Assembly: GCA_016705125.1 (NCBI GenBank)
Contig: JADIYW010000017.1
Location: 1-40,391 of the forward strand
Direction of reading: 5' to 3'
Source: Bacteroidota bacterium
GTDB taxonomy: Bacteria; Bacteroidota; Bacteroidia; Chitinophagales; JADIYW01
DNA length: 40,391 nt
The position numbers were made by a program, and so were the translations under genes. Under the pieces are notes generated by a model that saw only the letters and a list, made by a program, of their open reading frames with translations, was not told the origin of the DNA and did no database searches. Shown in pieces: positions 33,627 through 40,391 of the stretch (position 1 is its first letter; each line of letters opens with the position of its first letter).

Positions 33627-35252
33627 ATGAAAAAAATCAATATTTTATTACTAAGTTGTTTGCCTTTTTTATCGTTTGCTCAAACGGGAAATGGGCAAAT
33701 TGATAATGAACAAATTGATATTGTAAAGGATTATCAACCCGTTTTAATCAAATCGGATAAGATTGGAATCAATGCTGATTTGCCAAAATTAAAACAAGAT
33801 GATCCTACTAAGCAATCCTATACTGTTTCGGAAAAATCTATCGAAATTGGTTATAAGCCAGCCGAAATTAAACCATTAAAAGTAAAAGATGAAGAACCAG
33901 AACCATTGCCTTTTGTGTATTTAAAAGCAGGGTTTGGAAATTATTTAACTCCTGTAATTGATTTTTCCATTACCAATAAAAATACTGAGAAATTCAAAGT
34001 TGGATTGCAAGGAGATTTTATTTCGAGTAAACGTAAAAATTATGCCTTTCAAGATTACCTCGAAAGTGGTGTCAAACTTTTTGGGCAATACAATTTTAAA
34101 AAAGTACTAATTGGAACAGATGTTAAATTCAATTTTGATAAATACAATTTTTATGGCTATGATCACTTACTTTTTCCAGAAGAACTTTTTGATAAAGATA
34201 CCATGGATATCAGCTATAGAACAATTGGTTTCAAATCGTATTTTAGCAATTATGCCGACAATTCAAAAGATTTAAAATATAAAGGGCATTTGGGTTTCAA
34301 CCAACTTAAATTAAATGACGGTAGGTCTGAAAATATTATAGATTTCTCGGTTTTGGCATCAAAAAAATTCAAAGATATTTTTACCGCTGGAGCTCAAATT
34401 AGCGGAAATAGTACAAGTCTTAAAAGTCCTGGAGTAAATAATCGGTTTGTAGTTGGGTTTAAACCTTTTGCAGGCGTTGAAATGGGCATTTGGAGAATTG
34501 AAGGTGGCGCCAATGTCGTAATTGACGAGGGTGATGTGTTCGCTTTTCCTTATTTGAAAAATCAATTGGAGATAGTGCCTACCAAATTGGTGATGTACAA
34601 CGAATGGCTAGGGGATGTGAGCGTAAATAATATTTTCAATACTTATACCAAAAATCCTTGGTTGAGCCAAAATATTATGTGGGATAATTATAAAACAGAA
34701 GATCGACGATTTATAGGACTAAGAGGCGCGATAACAGGTGGATTTTCTTACGATGTAAGTTTTGGTCAGATGGTGTACAAAAACATGCCTTTGTTTGTAA
34801 ATGATACCACTGATTTCAGAAAATTCACCTTTAATTATGAGGAAAAGCTAACTTCTTGGAATCCTAAATTATCTATTGGATATCAATATGGAAAAATGTT
34901 TTATGGCCGTTTAAATTTTGAGTACAATGCATACAAAACGAAATCCGGCATAACTCCGTACCATCTGCCAAGTCTTAAAACAAATCTTACTTTAGGCTAT
35001 ACTTGGAATGAAAAATTAGGGATAAAAGTGGATATCTTTGGGGAAAGTGGCTCAAAAGTGTTGACAGAAACTCGAAATGTGGAAAAACTGAACGGAATAG
35101 TAGATATTAATCTTTCGGCAAACTATAATTTGAATAAATATGTAGGATTTTTCGTAAATTTGAACAATATTGCGTTCCAAAAGTATCAAAGGTATTATTT
35201 ATACCCTAGTTATGGTTTACAAGCCCTTGGAGGAGTGGTATTAACATATTAA
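33627..35252 (+). CDS. Outer-membrane beta-barrel protein (TonB-receptor-like barrel without plug)
   Basis: 541 residues with a signal peptide (MKKINILLLSCLPFLSFAQ). A short periplasmic N-terminal segment (IDIVKDYQPVLIKSDKIGINADLPKL) is followed by a proline-rich linker (VKDEEPEPLPFVYLKAGFGNYLTPVIDFSI). The remainder alternates polar and hydrophobic residues in many aromatic-bordered strands (KFKVGLQGDFIS, KLFGQYNFKKVLIGTDVKFNFDKY, GRLNFEYNAYKTK, LKTNLTLGYTWNEKLGIKVDIFGES) and ends in ...QALGGVVLTY. A terminal aromatic residue fits BAM-dependent barrel insertion. There is no plug domain, so active TonB-dependent uptake is unlikely. It follows the TPR gene by 7 bp and precedes the SPOR gene by 4 bp. 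Confidence 0.82.
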   Translation: MKKINILLLSCLPFLSFAQTGNGQIDNEQIDIVKDYQPVLIKSDKIGINADLPKLKQDDPTKQSYTVSEKSIEIGYKPAEIKPLKVKDEEPEPLPFVYLKAGFGNYLTPVIDFSITNKNTEKFKVGLQGDFISSKRKNYAFQDYLESGVKLFGQYNFKKVLIGTDVKFNFDKYNFYGYDHLLFPEELFDKDTMDISYRTIGFKSYFSNYADNSKDLKYKGHLGFNQLKLNDGRSENIIDFSVLASKKFKDIFTAGAQISGNSTSLKSPGVNNRFVVGFKPFAGVEMGIWRIEGGANVVIDEGDVFAFPYLKNQLEIVPTKLVMYNEWLGDVSVNNIFNTYTKNPWLSQNIMWDNYKTEDRRFIGLRGAITGGFSYDVSFGQMVYKNMPLFVNDTTDFRKFTFNYEEKLTSWNPKLSIGYQYGKMFYGRLNFEYNAYKTKSGITPYHLPSLKTNLTLGYTWNEKLGIKVDIFGESGSKVLTETRNVEKLNGIVDINLSANYNLNKYVGFFVNLNNIAFQKYQRYYLYPSYGLQALGGVVLTY

Positions 35253-35256
35253 GAAA

Positions 35257-36432
35257 ATGGTTAATTATTTATATCAAATATTATTAGAACAGGATTGTGT
35301 GGTTTTGCCAGGTTTCGGCGGATTTATAACACAATACAAACCAGCTGAATTAAATTTTCGTACCAATGAAATCAGTCCGCCGGGTAAAAAAATTGCTTTT
35401 AATCCATCTTTAAATAAAAATGATGGTTTCTTAGTAGCATTTGTAGCTCAAAATGAACAGCTTAGCTATAAACAAGCAGAAAAAAAAATACATTCGTTTG
35501 TAAAAGGCTGCGAAAAAAATTTGCAATTGAATGGTAGTTTATTGTTCGATGGAATTGGTAAAATATCGATTGATGAAAATAAGGCTTTTCAATTTTCACC
35601 TACAAATAATTTCATTCAAAGTAATTCTTTTGGTTTTTCTGAAGTAAACCTAACACCAATCAATAGGATAAAGGGTGCGCTAATCGAAGCATTAGACAAT
35701 AATTCAAATCAAACGAGCGAATCGGAATTGGATAAGATAAGGGCTAAACGAAAATTAACCATTTGGCCTTTTAGAATAACGGCAACGATAGCTGCTTTTT
35801 TTCTTTTGTCTACTTTAATTGTAAATCTTACTAAAGAAAATACAAATTCTCAAACCCAAACGGCAACAATTTTTACTATTCCAACGCCTAAAAAGCAGGT
35901 ACCAAGTATTAATCCAAATGAGGTAACAAGCGCACCTTTAGTTGAAAAGGCAGAGCAACTTACTCCAAATGAATTACTTAAAGAAACGGCTCAACAACCT
36001 ATAATTGAAGAAAAGCAAGCATCTAAATTGCCAGTTGCAAAGGAAATAATTAAGAAGAAGGAAAATTTTGAAACGCAAGCAATGCTTCCTAAAGCGCCTT
36101 CATCCATTGGTAAAGATGCTGCAATTTCGATGAAAAGCCAAAGTCCTGTTGTAGTGGAAAATATTGTTTCTCCTTCAATAAAAGAGGAAATAAATACTGT
36201 AACAGAAACCAGGGATAAAAAGGGCAAATCAGTTGTAGTGGTTGGTTCGTTTACAAGTAAAAACCGTGCTGAAACCTATCAGATGCAATTGAATTCGACA
36301 GGCTATAATTGTTATGTAATGGGTATTGGAGCAAATTATAGAGTTTGTATTGTTGTAAATAATGAAAATTTGGACACGCAGTTTGCCAAAATTAAATCGG
36401 ATATCAACTCCAAAGCTTGGTTAATGGAATAA
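35257..36432 (+). CDS. HU-CCDC81-like / SPOR domain single-pass membrane protein
   Basis: 391 residues in three parts. Residues 1-~120 (VNYLYQILLEQDCVVLPGFGGFITQYKPAELN...FDGIGKISIDENK) match the HU-CCDC81 bacterial domains, an HU-like fold. A membrane segment lies at ~170-190 (ITATIAAFFLLSTLIVNL), followed by a long Pro/Gln/Lys/Glu-rich linker (~195-320). The C-terminus (~325-391: KSVVVVGSFTSKNRAETYQMQLNSTGYNCYVMGIGANYRVCIVV) is a SPOR domain, which binds denuded peptidoglycan glycan strands. Predicted topology: HU part in the cytoplasm, SPOR in the periplasm. It sits in the same operon as the TPR and barrel genes and likely acts in envelope or septal biology. Confidence 0.88.
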   Translation: MVNYLYQILLEQDCVVLPGFGGFITQYKPAELNFRTNEISPPGKKIAFNPSLNKNDGFLVAFVAQNEQLSYKQAEKKIHSFVKGCEKNLQLNGSLLFDGIGKISIDENKAFQFSPTNNFIQSNSFGFSEVNLTPINRIKGALIEALDNNSNQTSESELDKIRAKRKLTIWPFRITATIAAFFLLSTLIVNLTKENTNSQTQTATIFTIPTPKKQVPSINPNEVTSAPLVEKAEQLTPNELLKETAQQPIIEEKQASKLPVAKEIIKKKENFETQAMLPKAPSSIGKDAAISMKSQSPVVVENIVSPSIKEEINTVTETRDKKGKSVVVVGSFTSKNRAETYQMQLNSTGYNCYVMGIGANYRVCIVVNNENLDTQFAKIKSDINSKAWLME

Positions 36433-36463
36433 TTGATTAAAAATAATTCCAATTCAATATCCA

Positions 36464-37117
36464 ATGATTACCTGTAGTAATATAAAAAAACAATACGACG
36501 GCTTACAAGTTTTAAAAGGCGTAAGTTTAACCATCGAAAAAGGAGAGTTGGTTTGTATTGTTGGCCCTTCTGGCGCAGGTAAATCAACTTTATTGCATAT
36601 ACTTGGCACTTTGGATACGCCCGATGAAGGCGATTTATTGCTAAATGGTAAAAAAATAAACGGACTCAATAGCAACCAATTGGCAGAGATTCGCAATAAA
36701 AATTTGGGATTTGTATTTCAATTCCACCACCTATTACCCGAGTTTACCGCTTTAGAGAATGTGTGTATCCCAGGATTTATAGCCCGCAGAAATGAAAATG
36801 AGGTAAAGGAGCGTGCAAGGTTTCTCCTCGATTTGATGGGTTTGTCTAATCGGTTGGAACATAAGCCCAACGAGTTGTCAGGAGGGGAGCAGCAACGTGT
36901 TTCGGTAGCAAGGGCATTGATCAATAATCCTGAAATAATATTGGCAGATGAGCCCACCGGCAATTTGGATAGCAATAATTCCAAAGAATTGCATCAATTA
37001 TTTTTTGATTTAAAAGCAAAATTCAACCAAACCTTTGTAATCGTTACCCATAACGAAGCCTTGGCTGAAATGGCCGATAGGAAATTAGTGATGAAAGACG
37101 GATTGATTGTTTTATAA
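36464..37117 (+). CDS. lolD: LolD-like ABC transporter ATP-binding protein
   Basis: A 217-residue ATPase with Walker A GPSGAGKSTLL, Q-loop FVFQFHHLLPEFTALENV, signature LSGGEQQRVSVARAL, Walker B IILADEPTGNLD and the switch histidine in VIVTHN. The LLPEFTALENV...PG stretch and the ~220-residue size put it in the LolD/MacB ATPase branch (lipoprotein release or export of other envelope substrates). The symbol follows the subfamily. No membrane partner (LolC/E-like) is encoded next to it, so the cognate permease lies elsewhere. It starts 31 bp after the SPOR gene stop and may be co-transcribed. Confidence 0.88.
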   Translation: MITCSNIKKQYDGLQVLKGVSLTIEKGELVCIVGPSGAGKSTLLHILGTLDTPDEGDLLLNGKKINGLNSNQLAEIRNKNLGFVFQFHHLLPEFTALENVCIPGFIARRNENEVKERARFLLDLMGLSNRLEHKPNELSGGEQQRVSVARALINNPEIILADEPTGNLDSNNSKELHQLFFDLKAKFNQTFVIVTHNEALAEMADRKLVMKDGLIVL

Positions 37118-37168
37118 GTAGAATAGCGTTAAAAAATTAAAAAGATTCGGTCTTAATTGAAAATTATT

Positions 37169-37198
37169 TTTGAATAATCAGTTTTTTATTTACTTTTG
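37169..37198 (+). promoter_or_regulatory. Promoter of the tRNA-His gene
   Basis: TTTG at 37169-37172 and TACTTTTG (TAnnTTTG) at 37191-37198, 18 bp apart, sit 16 bp before the tRNA. This is a textbook Bacteroidota promoter. Confidence 0.75.
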
Positions 37199-37213
37199 CA
37201 CCACGATTTTAAT

Positions 37214-37288
37214 GGACATTGTAGCTCAGTTGGTTAGAGCATCGGTTTGTGGTTCCGAGGGTCGTGGGTTCGAGACCCATCATTGTCC
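37214..37288 (+). tRNA. tRNA-His (anticodon GTG)
   Basis: The cloverleaf is readable: acceptor GACATTG (37215-37221) pairs with CATTGTC (one T-T mismatch), D-arm GCTCAGTTGGTTAGAGC, anticodon loop TTGTGGT with GTG, and T-arm GTGGG-TTCGAGA-CCCAT. An extra G at 37214 opposes discriminator C at 37288, the G-1:C73 identity pair of tRNA-His. CCA follows at 37289-37291, so the 3' end is encoded. It carries its own promoter and terminator. Confidence 0.95.
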
Positions 37289-37295
37289 CCAATTT

Positions 37296-37326
37296 AAATC
37301 CCGCTAAAGGCGGGATTTTTTGTTTT
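37296..37326 (+). terminator. Intrinsic terminator of tRNA-His
   Basis: ATCCCGC (37298-37304), loop TAAAG, GCGGGAT (37310-37316), extended by A-T pairs and followed by a T-run (TTTTTTGTTTTT): a strong rho-independent terminator right after the tRNA. It separates the tRNA from the oppositely oriented restriction locus. Confidence 0.9.
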
Positions 37327-37372
37327 TAGGGATTTACATATGATTTTTAAGGTATTAAATAATGATTGCCTT

Positions 37373-39004
37373 TTATATCGGTTTTAATCCTAACTCTTTT
37401 AAATATTCGTTGTGTTTGTCTGTGTAGGTTTTTATGCTTTCGTTTATTGATGTCAATTTGTTATTTACATCTTTCAAGTCAATTTGTACTTCATCTTCTG
37501 ATGTGCTTACATACCTTGAAATATTCAGATTGTAACCATTCTTTTCAATTTCGTCCATTGAAACCCTGCGAGCATATCTATCAATATGGTCTGGACGATA
37601 TTGGTAAGTTTCAACTATTTTTCGAATATCGTTTGGCTCTCCGTTTTCGCCTTCTCGTAATGTGTTTTGTCGTTTGCCTTGTTTGTAATGTTCTGATGCG
37701 TTAATAAATAAAACATCATCGTGCTTTTTACATTTCTTCAAAACCAAAATAGAAACTGGAATACCAGTTGAGTAGAATAAATTGGAAGGCAAACCAATGA
37801 CGGTGTCAATATGGTTATCTTTTAAAAGTTTGGTTCTGATGCGTTCTTCTGCACCGCCACGGAATAGTACACCGTGTGGTAAAATAATTGCCATTGTTCC
37901 TTCTTTGCCTAAGAAGTGGAATCCGTGCAATAAGAAAGCAAAATCTGCGGCTGATTTTGGTGCTAAACCATAACTTTTGAAACGGAAATCTTCTGCCAAT
38001 GTATCGTTTGGTTCCCAACGCAAACTAAAAGGTGGATTGGCTACAATAGCATCAAACTCCGTCTTTTTGCTTGGATTCATTTCATTAAGTAATGACCAAC
38101 TATTTTCTAAAGTATCTCCGTGGAATATCTCAAACTCGGTGTCTTTCATACCGTGCAAAAGCATATTCATTCGTGCAAGGTTATAAGTAGTTATGTTTTT
38201 TTCTTGTCCGTATATTTTGCCCACACTACCGCCACTGTCTTTGATTCGTTTTCGCACATTCAACAACAATGAACCTGAACCGCAAGCCATATCCAGCACC
38301 TTGTCTAACTTCTTTTTCTTGCCTGTTTTTGGTTCTTGACTGTCTAAGGTGACGATTTCAGAAAGTATTGTGGAAATTTGTTGCGGTGTATAAAACTCAC
38401 CTGCTTTTTTGCCTGAACCTGCTGCAAATTCGCCTATCAAATATTCATAAGCATCGCCAAGCGTATCAGAGTCGGCAGAGAATTCCGCAATGCCTTCTGC
38501 AATTTTTTGAATGATGGTGCAAAGTTTCTTGTTCCGTTCCGCTGATGTTTTCCCCAATTTTTCAGAATTCAAATTGATTTCAGAAAACAAGCCTTGAAAG
38601 GCACTTTCAAAAGATTCGTTCTCTATGTATCTAAAACCTGATTCAAGCGTTACCAAAAGCTCTGGGTTTTGAGTCCGAGCCATTTCGCTGATGTTACTCC
38701 ACAAGTGGGCTGGTTCGATGACATAATGCACTTTTCTTCGCATCTGTTGTTCAAAGTCCACTACTTCATCTTTATTGGATGCATACCATACTGAAAGAGG
38801 CGTTCTTTTATCTGTAGTAGGTAAATTGGGATAGTCCCTTCCCAATTCTTTCTTTGCTGCTTCTTCGTAGTTGTAAGACAAATACCTTAGGAAAAGAAAC
38901 GAAAGCATATAATCACGAAAATCATCTGCATTCATTGCACCTCTCAAATCGTCTGCAATGTTCCAAAGAGTTTTGCCTAGTTGTTGTTGGTCTTTTAATG
39001 TCAT
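37373..39004 (-). CDS. hsdM: Type I restriction-modification system methyltransferase subunit
   Basis: DNA N6-adenine methyltransferase subunit of a type I RM complex (HsdM2S with HsdR). The ATG at 39004 gives 543 residues. Order: the HsdM_N helical domain (DQQQLGKTLWNIADDLRGAMNADDFRDYMLSFLFLRYLS), GEFYTPQQISTILSEIV, SAM motif VLDMACGSGSLLLNV (~238) and catalytic NPPF in DAIVANPPFSLRW (~323), then GILFR-like region HGVLFRGGAEERIR, FYSTGIPVSILVLKK and the C-terminal tail. The longer frame from 39052 would overlap the neighbouring gene's end, so 39004 is preferred. It is 10 bp downstream of the YhcG-like gene on the same strand. hsdR is not in the window. Confidence 0.95.
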   Translation of the reverse strand: MTLKDQQQLGKTLWNIADDLRGAMNADDFRDYMLSFLFLRYLSYNYEEAAKKELGRDYPNLPTTDKRTPLSVWYASNKDEVVDFEQQMRRKVHYVIEPAHLWSNISEMARTQNPELLVTLESGFRYIENESFESAFQGLFSEINLNSEKLGKTSAERNKKLCTIIQKIAEGIAEFSADSDTLGDAYEYLIGEFAAGSGKKAGEFYTPQQISTILSEIVTLDSQEPKTGKKKKLDKVLDMACGSGSLLLNVRKRIKDSGGSVGKIYGQEKNITTYNLARMNMLLHGMKDTEFEIFHGDTLENSWSLLNEMNPSKKTEFDAIVANPPFSLRWEPNDTLAEDFRFKSYGLAPKSAADFAFLLHGFHFLGKEGTMAIILPHGVLFRGGAEERIRTKLLKDNHIDTVIGLPSNLFYSTGIPVSILVLKKCKKHDDVLFINASEHYKQGKRQNTLREGENGEPNDIRKIVETYQYRPDHIDRYARRVSMDEIEKNGYNLNISRYVSTSEDEVQIDLKDVNNKLTSINESIKTYTDKHNEYLKELGLKPI

Positions 39005-39014
39005 AGAGTGTGAT

Positions 39015-40058
39015 TTATTTAATTTCGGGATTACCGTGATTTTCTTCTTCACTGGCTTTTATTTCATTCACCAACAATTCTTGCAATTTATCTTTGGGCA
39101 ATAACAGTTGGTACTCAGCTACACCTATCGGTTTATTAATGTCTTGTAAGGCTATTTCTACATCTAAATGGTCTTTATCGGCACAAAGGATAATGCCTAT
39201 AGATTGATTTTCGTTTTCGCCTTTCTCTAATTTATCTAGTAGCGATAAATACAAATTCATTTTGCCAACATATTCGGCTTTGAAGCTTCCGATTTTTAAT
39301 TCAATGGCTATCAACGAACGCAGGCCACGGTGAAAGAAGAGCATATCTACAAAATACTCTTTGTTATTATATTCTAATCGGTGTTGGTTACCTATAAACG
39401 AAAAGCCTTTGCCCAACTCCAACACAAACGATTTTATTTTTTCTACCAATCCTTTTTCTAACGCCAGTTCTTTAACGTGTTCGGTTATTCCTAAAAAACC
39501 AAGATTGTAGACATCTTTAAACACTTCATTGGCATAATCGGCATCAATTGCGGGAAGTGTTTCGCTAAAATTATGCGACTTGATTTGCTTTTGGGTGTAA
39601 GCGTAACTGTCCATTTTTATGGCGTTGAGTAATATATCTCTGCTCCAGCCTTTGGTTACAGCTTCTGTGGCATAAAACAATACGGCATCAAGCGACTGAA
39701 CCTTGTTGATTAACAGCAAATTGTGCCCCCACGGCAAAACTGCGACAGCTTGTCGCAGTTTTGCATCTGCTGAATGATAACGCTCATAAAAACGTTTCAT
39801 ATCCCACAAATTGCGGGGCGAAAGCCCCATATCGGGAAATTCATTTTTTAAATCTACAGAAAGTTGTTTTACAACCCCACTGCCGTAGCCTTCTTCCAAC
39901 TGTTTTTCAAAAAGCAATTTTCCTAAACTCCAATACACCGAATTGTTGGCACTCGTTATTTGTTTGGCAACAAGATTTCGAGCGGAATGAATTTCTGCAA
40001 CAGCCTGTTGCAAAATTTCGCCATACTCATTTGGATTTATAGTTAATTCTTTACTCAT
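39015..40058 (-). CDS. YhcG/DUF1016-type PD-(D/E)xK nuclease-like protein
   Basis: 347 residues. The N-terminal DUF1016-type helical domain (EILQQAVAEIHSARNLVAKQITSANNSVYWSLGKLLFEKQLEEGYGSGVVKQLSVDLKNEFPDMGLSPRNLWDMKRFYERY) is followed by a PD-(D/E)xK nuclease-like domain: YFVDMLFFHRGLRSLIAIELKIGSFKAEYVGKM, with the Asp near 235 and ExK (ELK) near 253. The middle NLGFLGI, LEKGLVEKIKSFVLELGKGFSFIGNQHRL is characteristic of this family. It lies between hsdS and hsdM in one operon (2 bp after hsdS, 10 bp before hsdM), a placement often seen for this family in type I loci. A role in DNA cleavage or mobility of the RM system is inferred, not shown. Confidence 0.92.
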   Translation of the reverse strand: MSKELTINPNEYGEILQQAVAEIHSARNLVAKQITSANNSVYWSLGKLLFEKQLEEGYGSGVVKQLSVDLKNEFPDMGLSPRNLWDMKRFYERYHSADAKLRQAVAVLPWGHNLLLINKVQSLDAVLFYATEAVTKGWSRDILLNAIKMDSYAYTQKQIKSHNFSETLPAIDADYANEVFKDVYNLGFLGITEHVKELALEKGLVEKIKSFVLELGKGFSFIGNQHRLEYNNKEYFVDMLFFHRGLRSLIAIELKIGSFKAEYVGKMNLYLSLLDKLEKGENENQSIGIILCADKDHLDVEIALQDINKPIGVAEYQLLLPKDKLQELLVNEIKASEEENHGNPEIK

Positions 40059-40060
40059 TA

Positions 40061-40391
40061 TTATTCTCTTATTTTCGGAAACAACCCCTGCATCAACCCT
40101 TTTTTATGCAATTTCAATTGCTCAATTTTCTGCACCTGTGCGGTGATAAGTGCATCTAATGAAGAAAGACAAGAAGCGATTTTTTGTTGTTCTTGTAAAC
40201 TAGGCGGAAAAAATAATTTCACTTCAGAAAATGAAGTTTTGTTAATTATCGGCACTGCGTGATTACCTGCTATAGAGCAATTACTGAAGAATTAGCATCA
40301 AGTATTGAGTATAAAAAATCATTTGAATAGTCAGAATTTGCAATTAATGAATTTAATTGTTGATTAGTAGCACAATCAAATTCGTTTTGAG
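40061..40391 (-). pseudogene. hsdS: Type I RM specificity subunit, 3' part (partial, frameshifted)
   Basis: HsdS recognises the target sequence with two target-recognition domains separated by conserved helices. The C-terminal 64 residues (NKTSFSEVKLFFPPSLQEQQKIASCLSSLDALITAQVQKIEQLKLHKKGLMQGLFPKIRE) are the classical end of HsdS. Upstream, the homologous text reads FDCATNQQLNSLIANSDYSNDFLYSILDANSSVIA, then after a one-base shift near 40275 IAGNHAVPIINKTSF. The rest of the gene lies beyond the window end. The shift may be a genuine inactivation or an end-of-sequence error. The stop codon is 2 bp before the YhcG-like gene. Confidence 0.85.

Overview
The window is AT-rich DNA from a member of the Bacteroidota. 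The evidence is: two giant surface proteins carrying type IX secretion (T9SS) C-terminal sorting domains, one type B (CHU_C-like) and one type A; promoters of the TAnnTTTG type; an HU-CCDC81/SPOR fusion; a DUF3822 gene next to rsmD; and few Shine-Dalgarno sites. I cannot name a genus from the sequence.

Layout. (1) 1-3900 is an accessory region: a Fic gene broken by several frameshifts and joined to a membrane-protein remnant, an operator-like palindrome upstream of it, two unrelated orphan genes each followed by the same ~150 bp repeat (cassette-like), a small two-TM ORF, and a structured intergenic element. (2) 3985-11881 is a dense housekeeping block: hemA and a hemC-hemD fusion (tetrapyrrole synthesis), a DUF445 membrane protein and pyrE, a NUDIX hydrolase, coaD, rsmD, DUF3822, and sucC. 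(3) 12320-29697 holds two giant T9SS substrates. The first is a ~10.3 kb adhesin-like gene with 18 near-identical 246 bp Ig-like units and about 17 near-identical 210 bp units, interrupted by small indels. The second is an intact 2347-residue protein with 24 fibronectin-III-like domains, ten of them in a 279 bp mosaic tandem array. (4) 29738-37117 holds a YciO/YrdC-like gene, then a tight TPR lipoprotein/secreted protein - outer-membrane barrel - HU/SPOR protein run, then a LolD-like ATPase. (5) 37214-37288 is tRNA-His(GTG) with its own promoter and a strong terminator, followed on the opposite strand by a type I restriction-modification locus: hsdM, a YhcG-like PD-(D/E)xK nuclease, and the 3' part of hsdS, which is cut by the window end and frameshifted.

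How it fits together. The two giant proteins are predicted to be exported by Sec, moved across the outer membrane by T9SS (machinery not in this window) and displayed or released as adhesins. The TPR/barrel/SPOR/LolD genes are envelope functions. The two accessory ends (Fic plus cassette-like genes on the left, RM system beside a tRNA on the right) look like variable islands flanking conserved core genes.

Caution. Small deletions concentrate in the most identical repeat arrays and near both window ends. Part of the apparent gene disruption may be consensus error rather than biology. The intact 7 kb Fn3 gene shows that the rest of the sequence is good.
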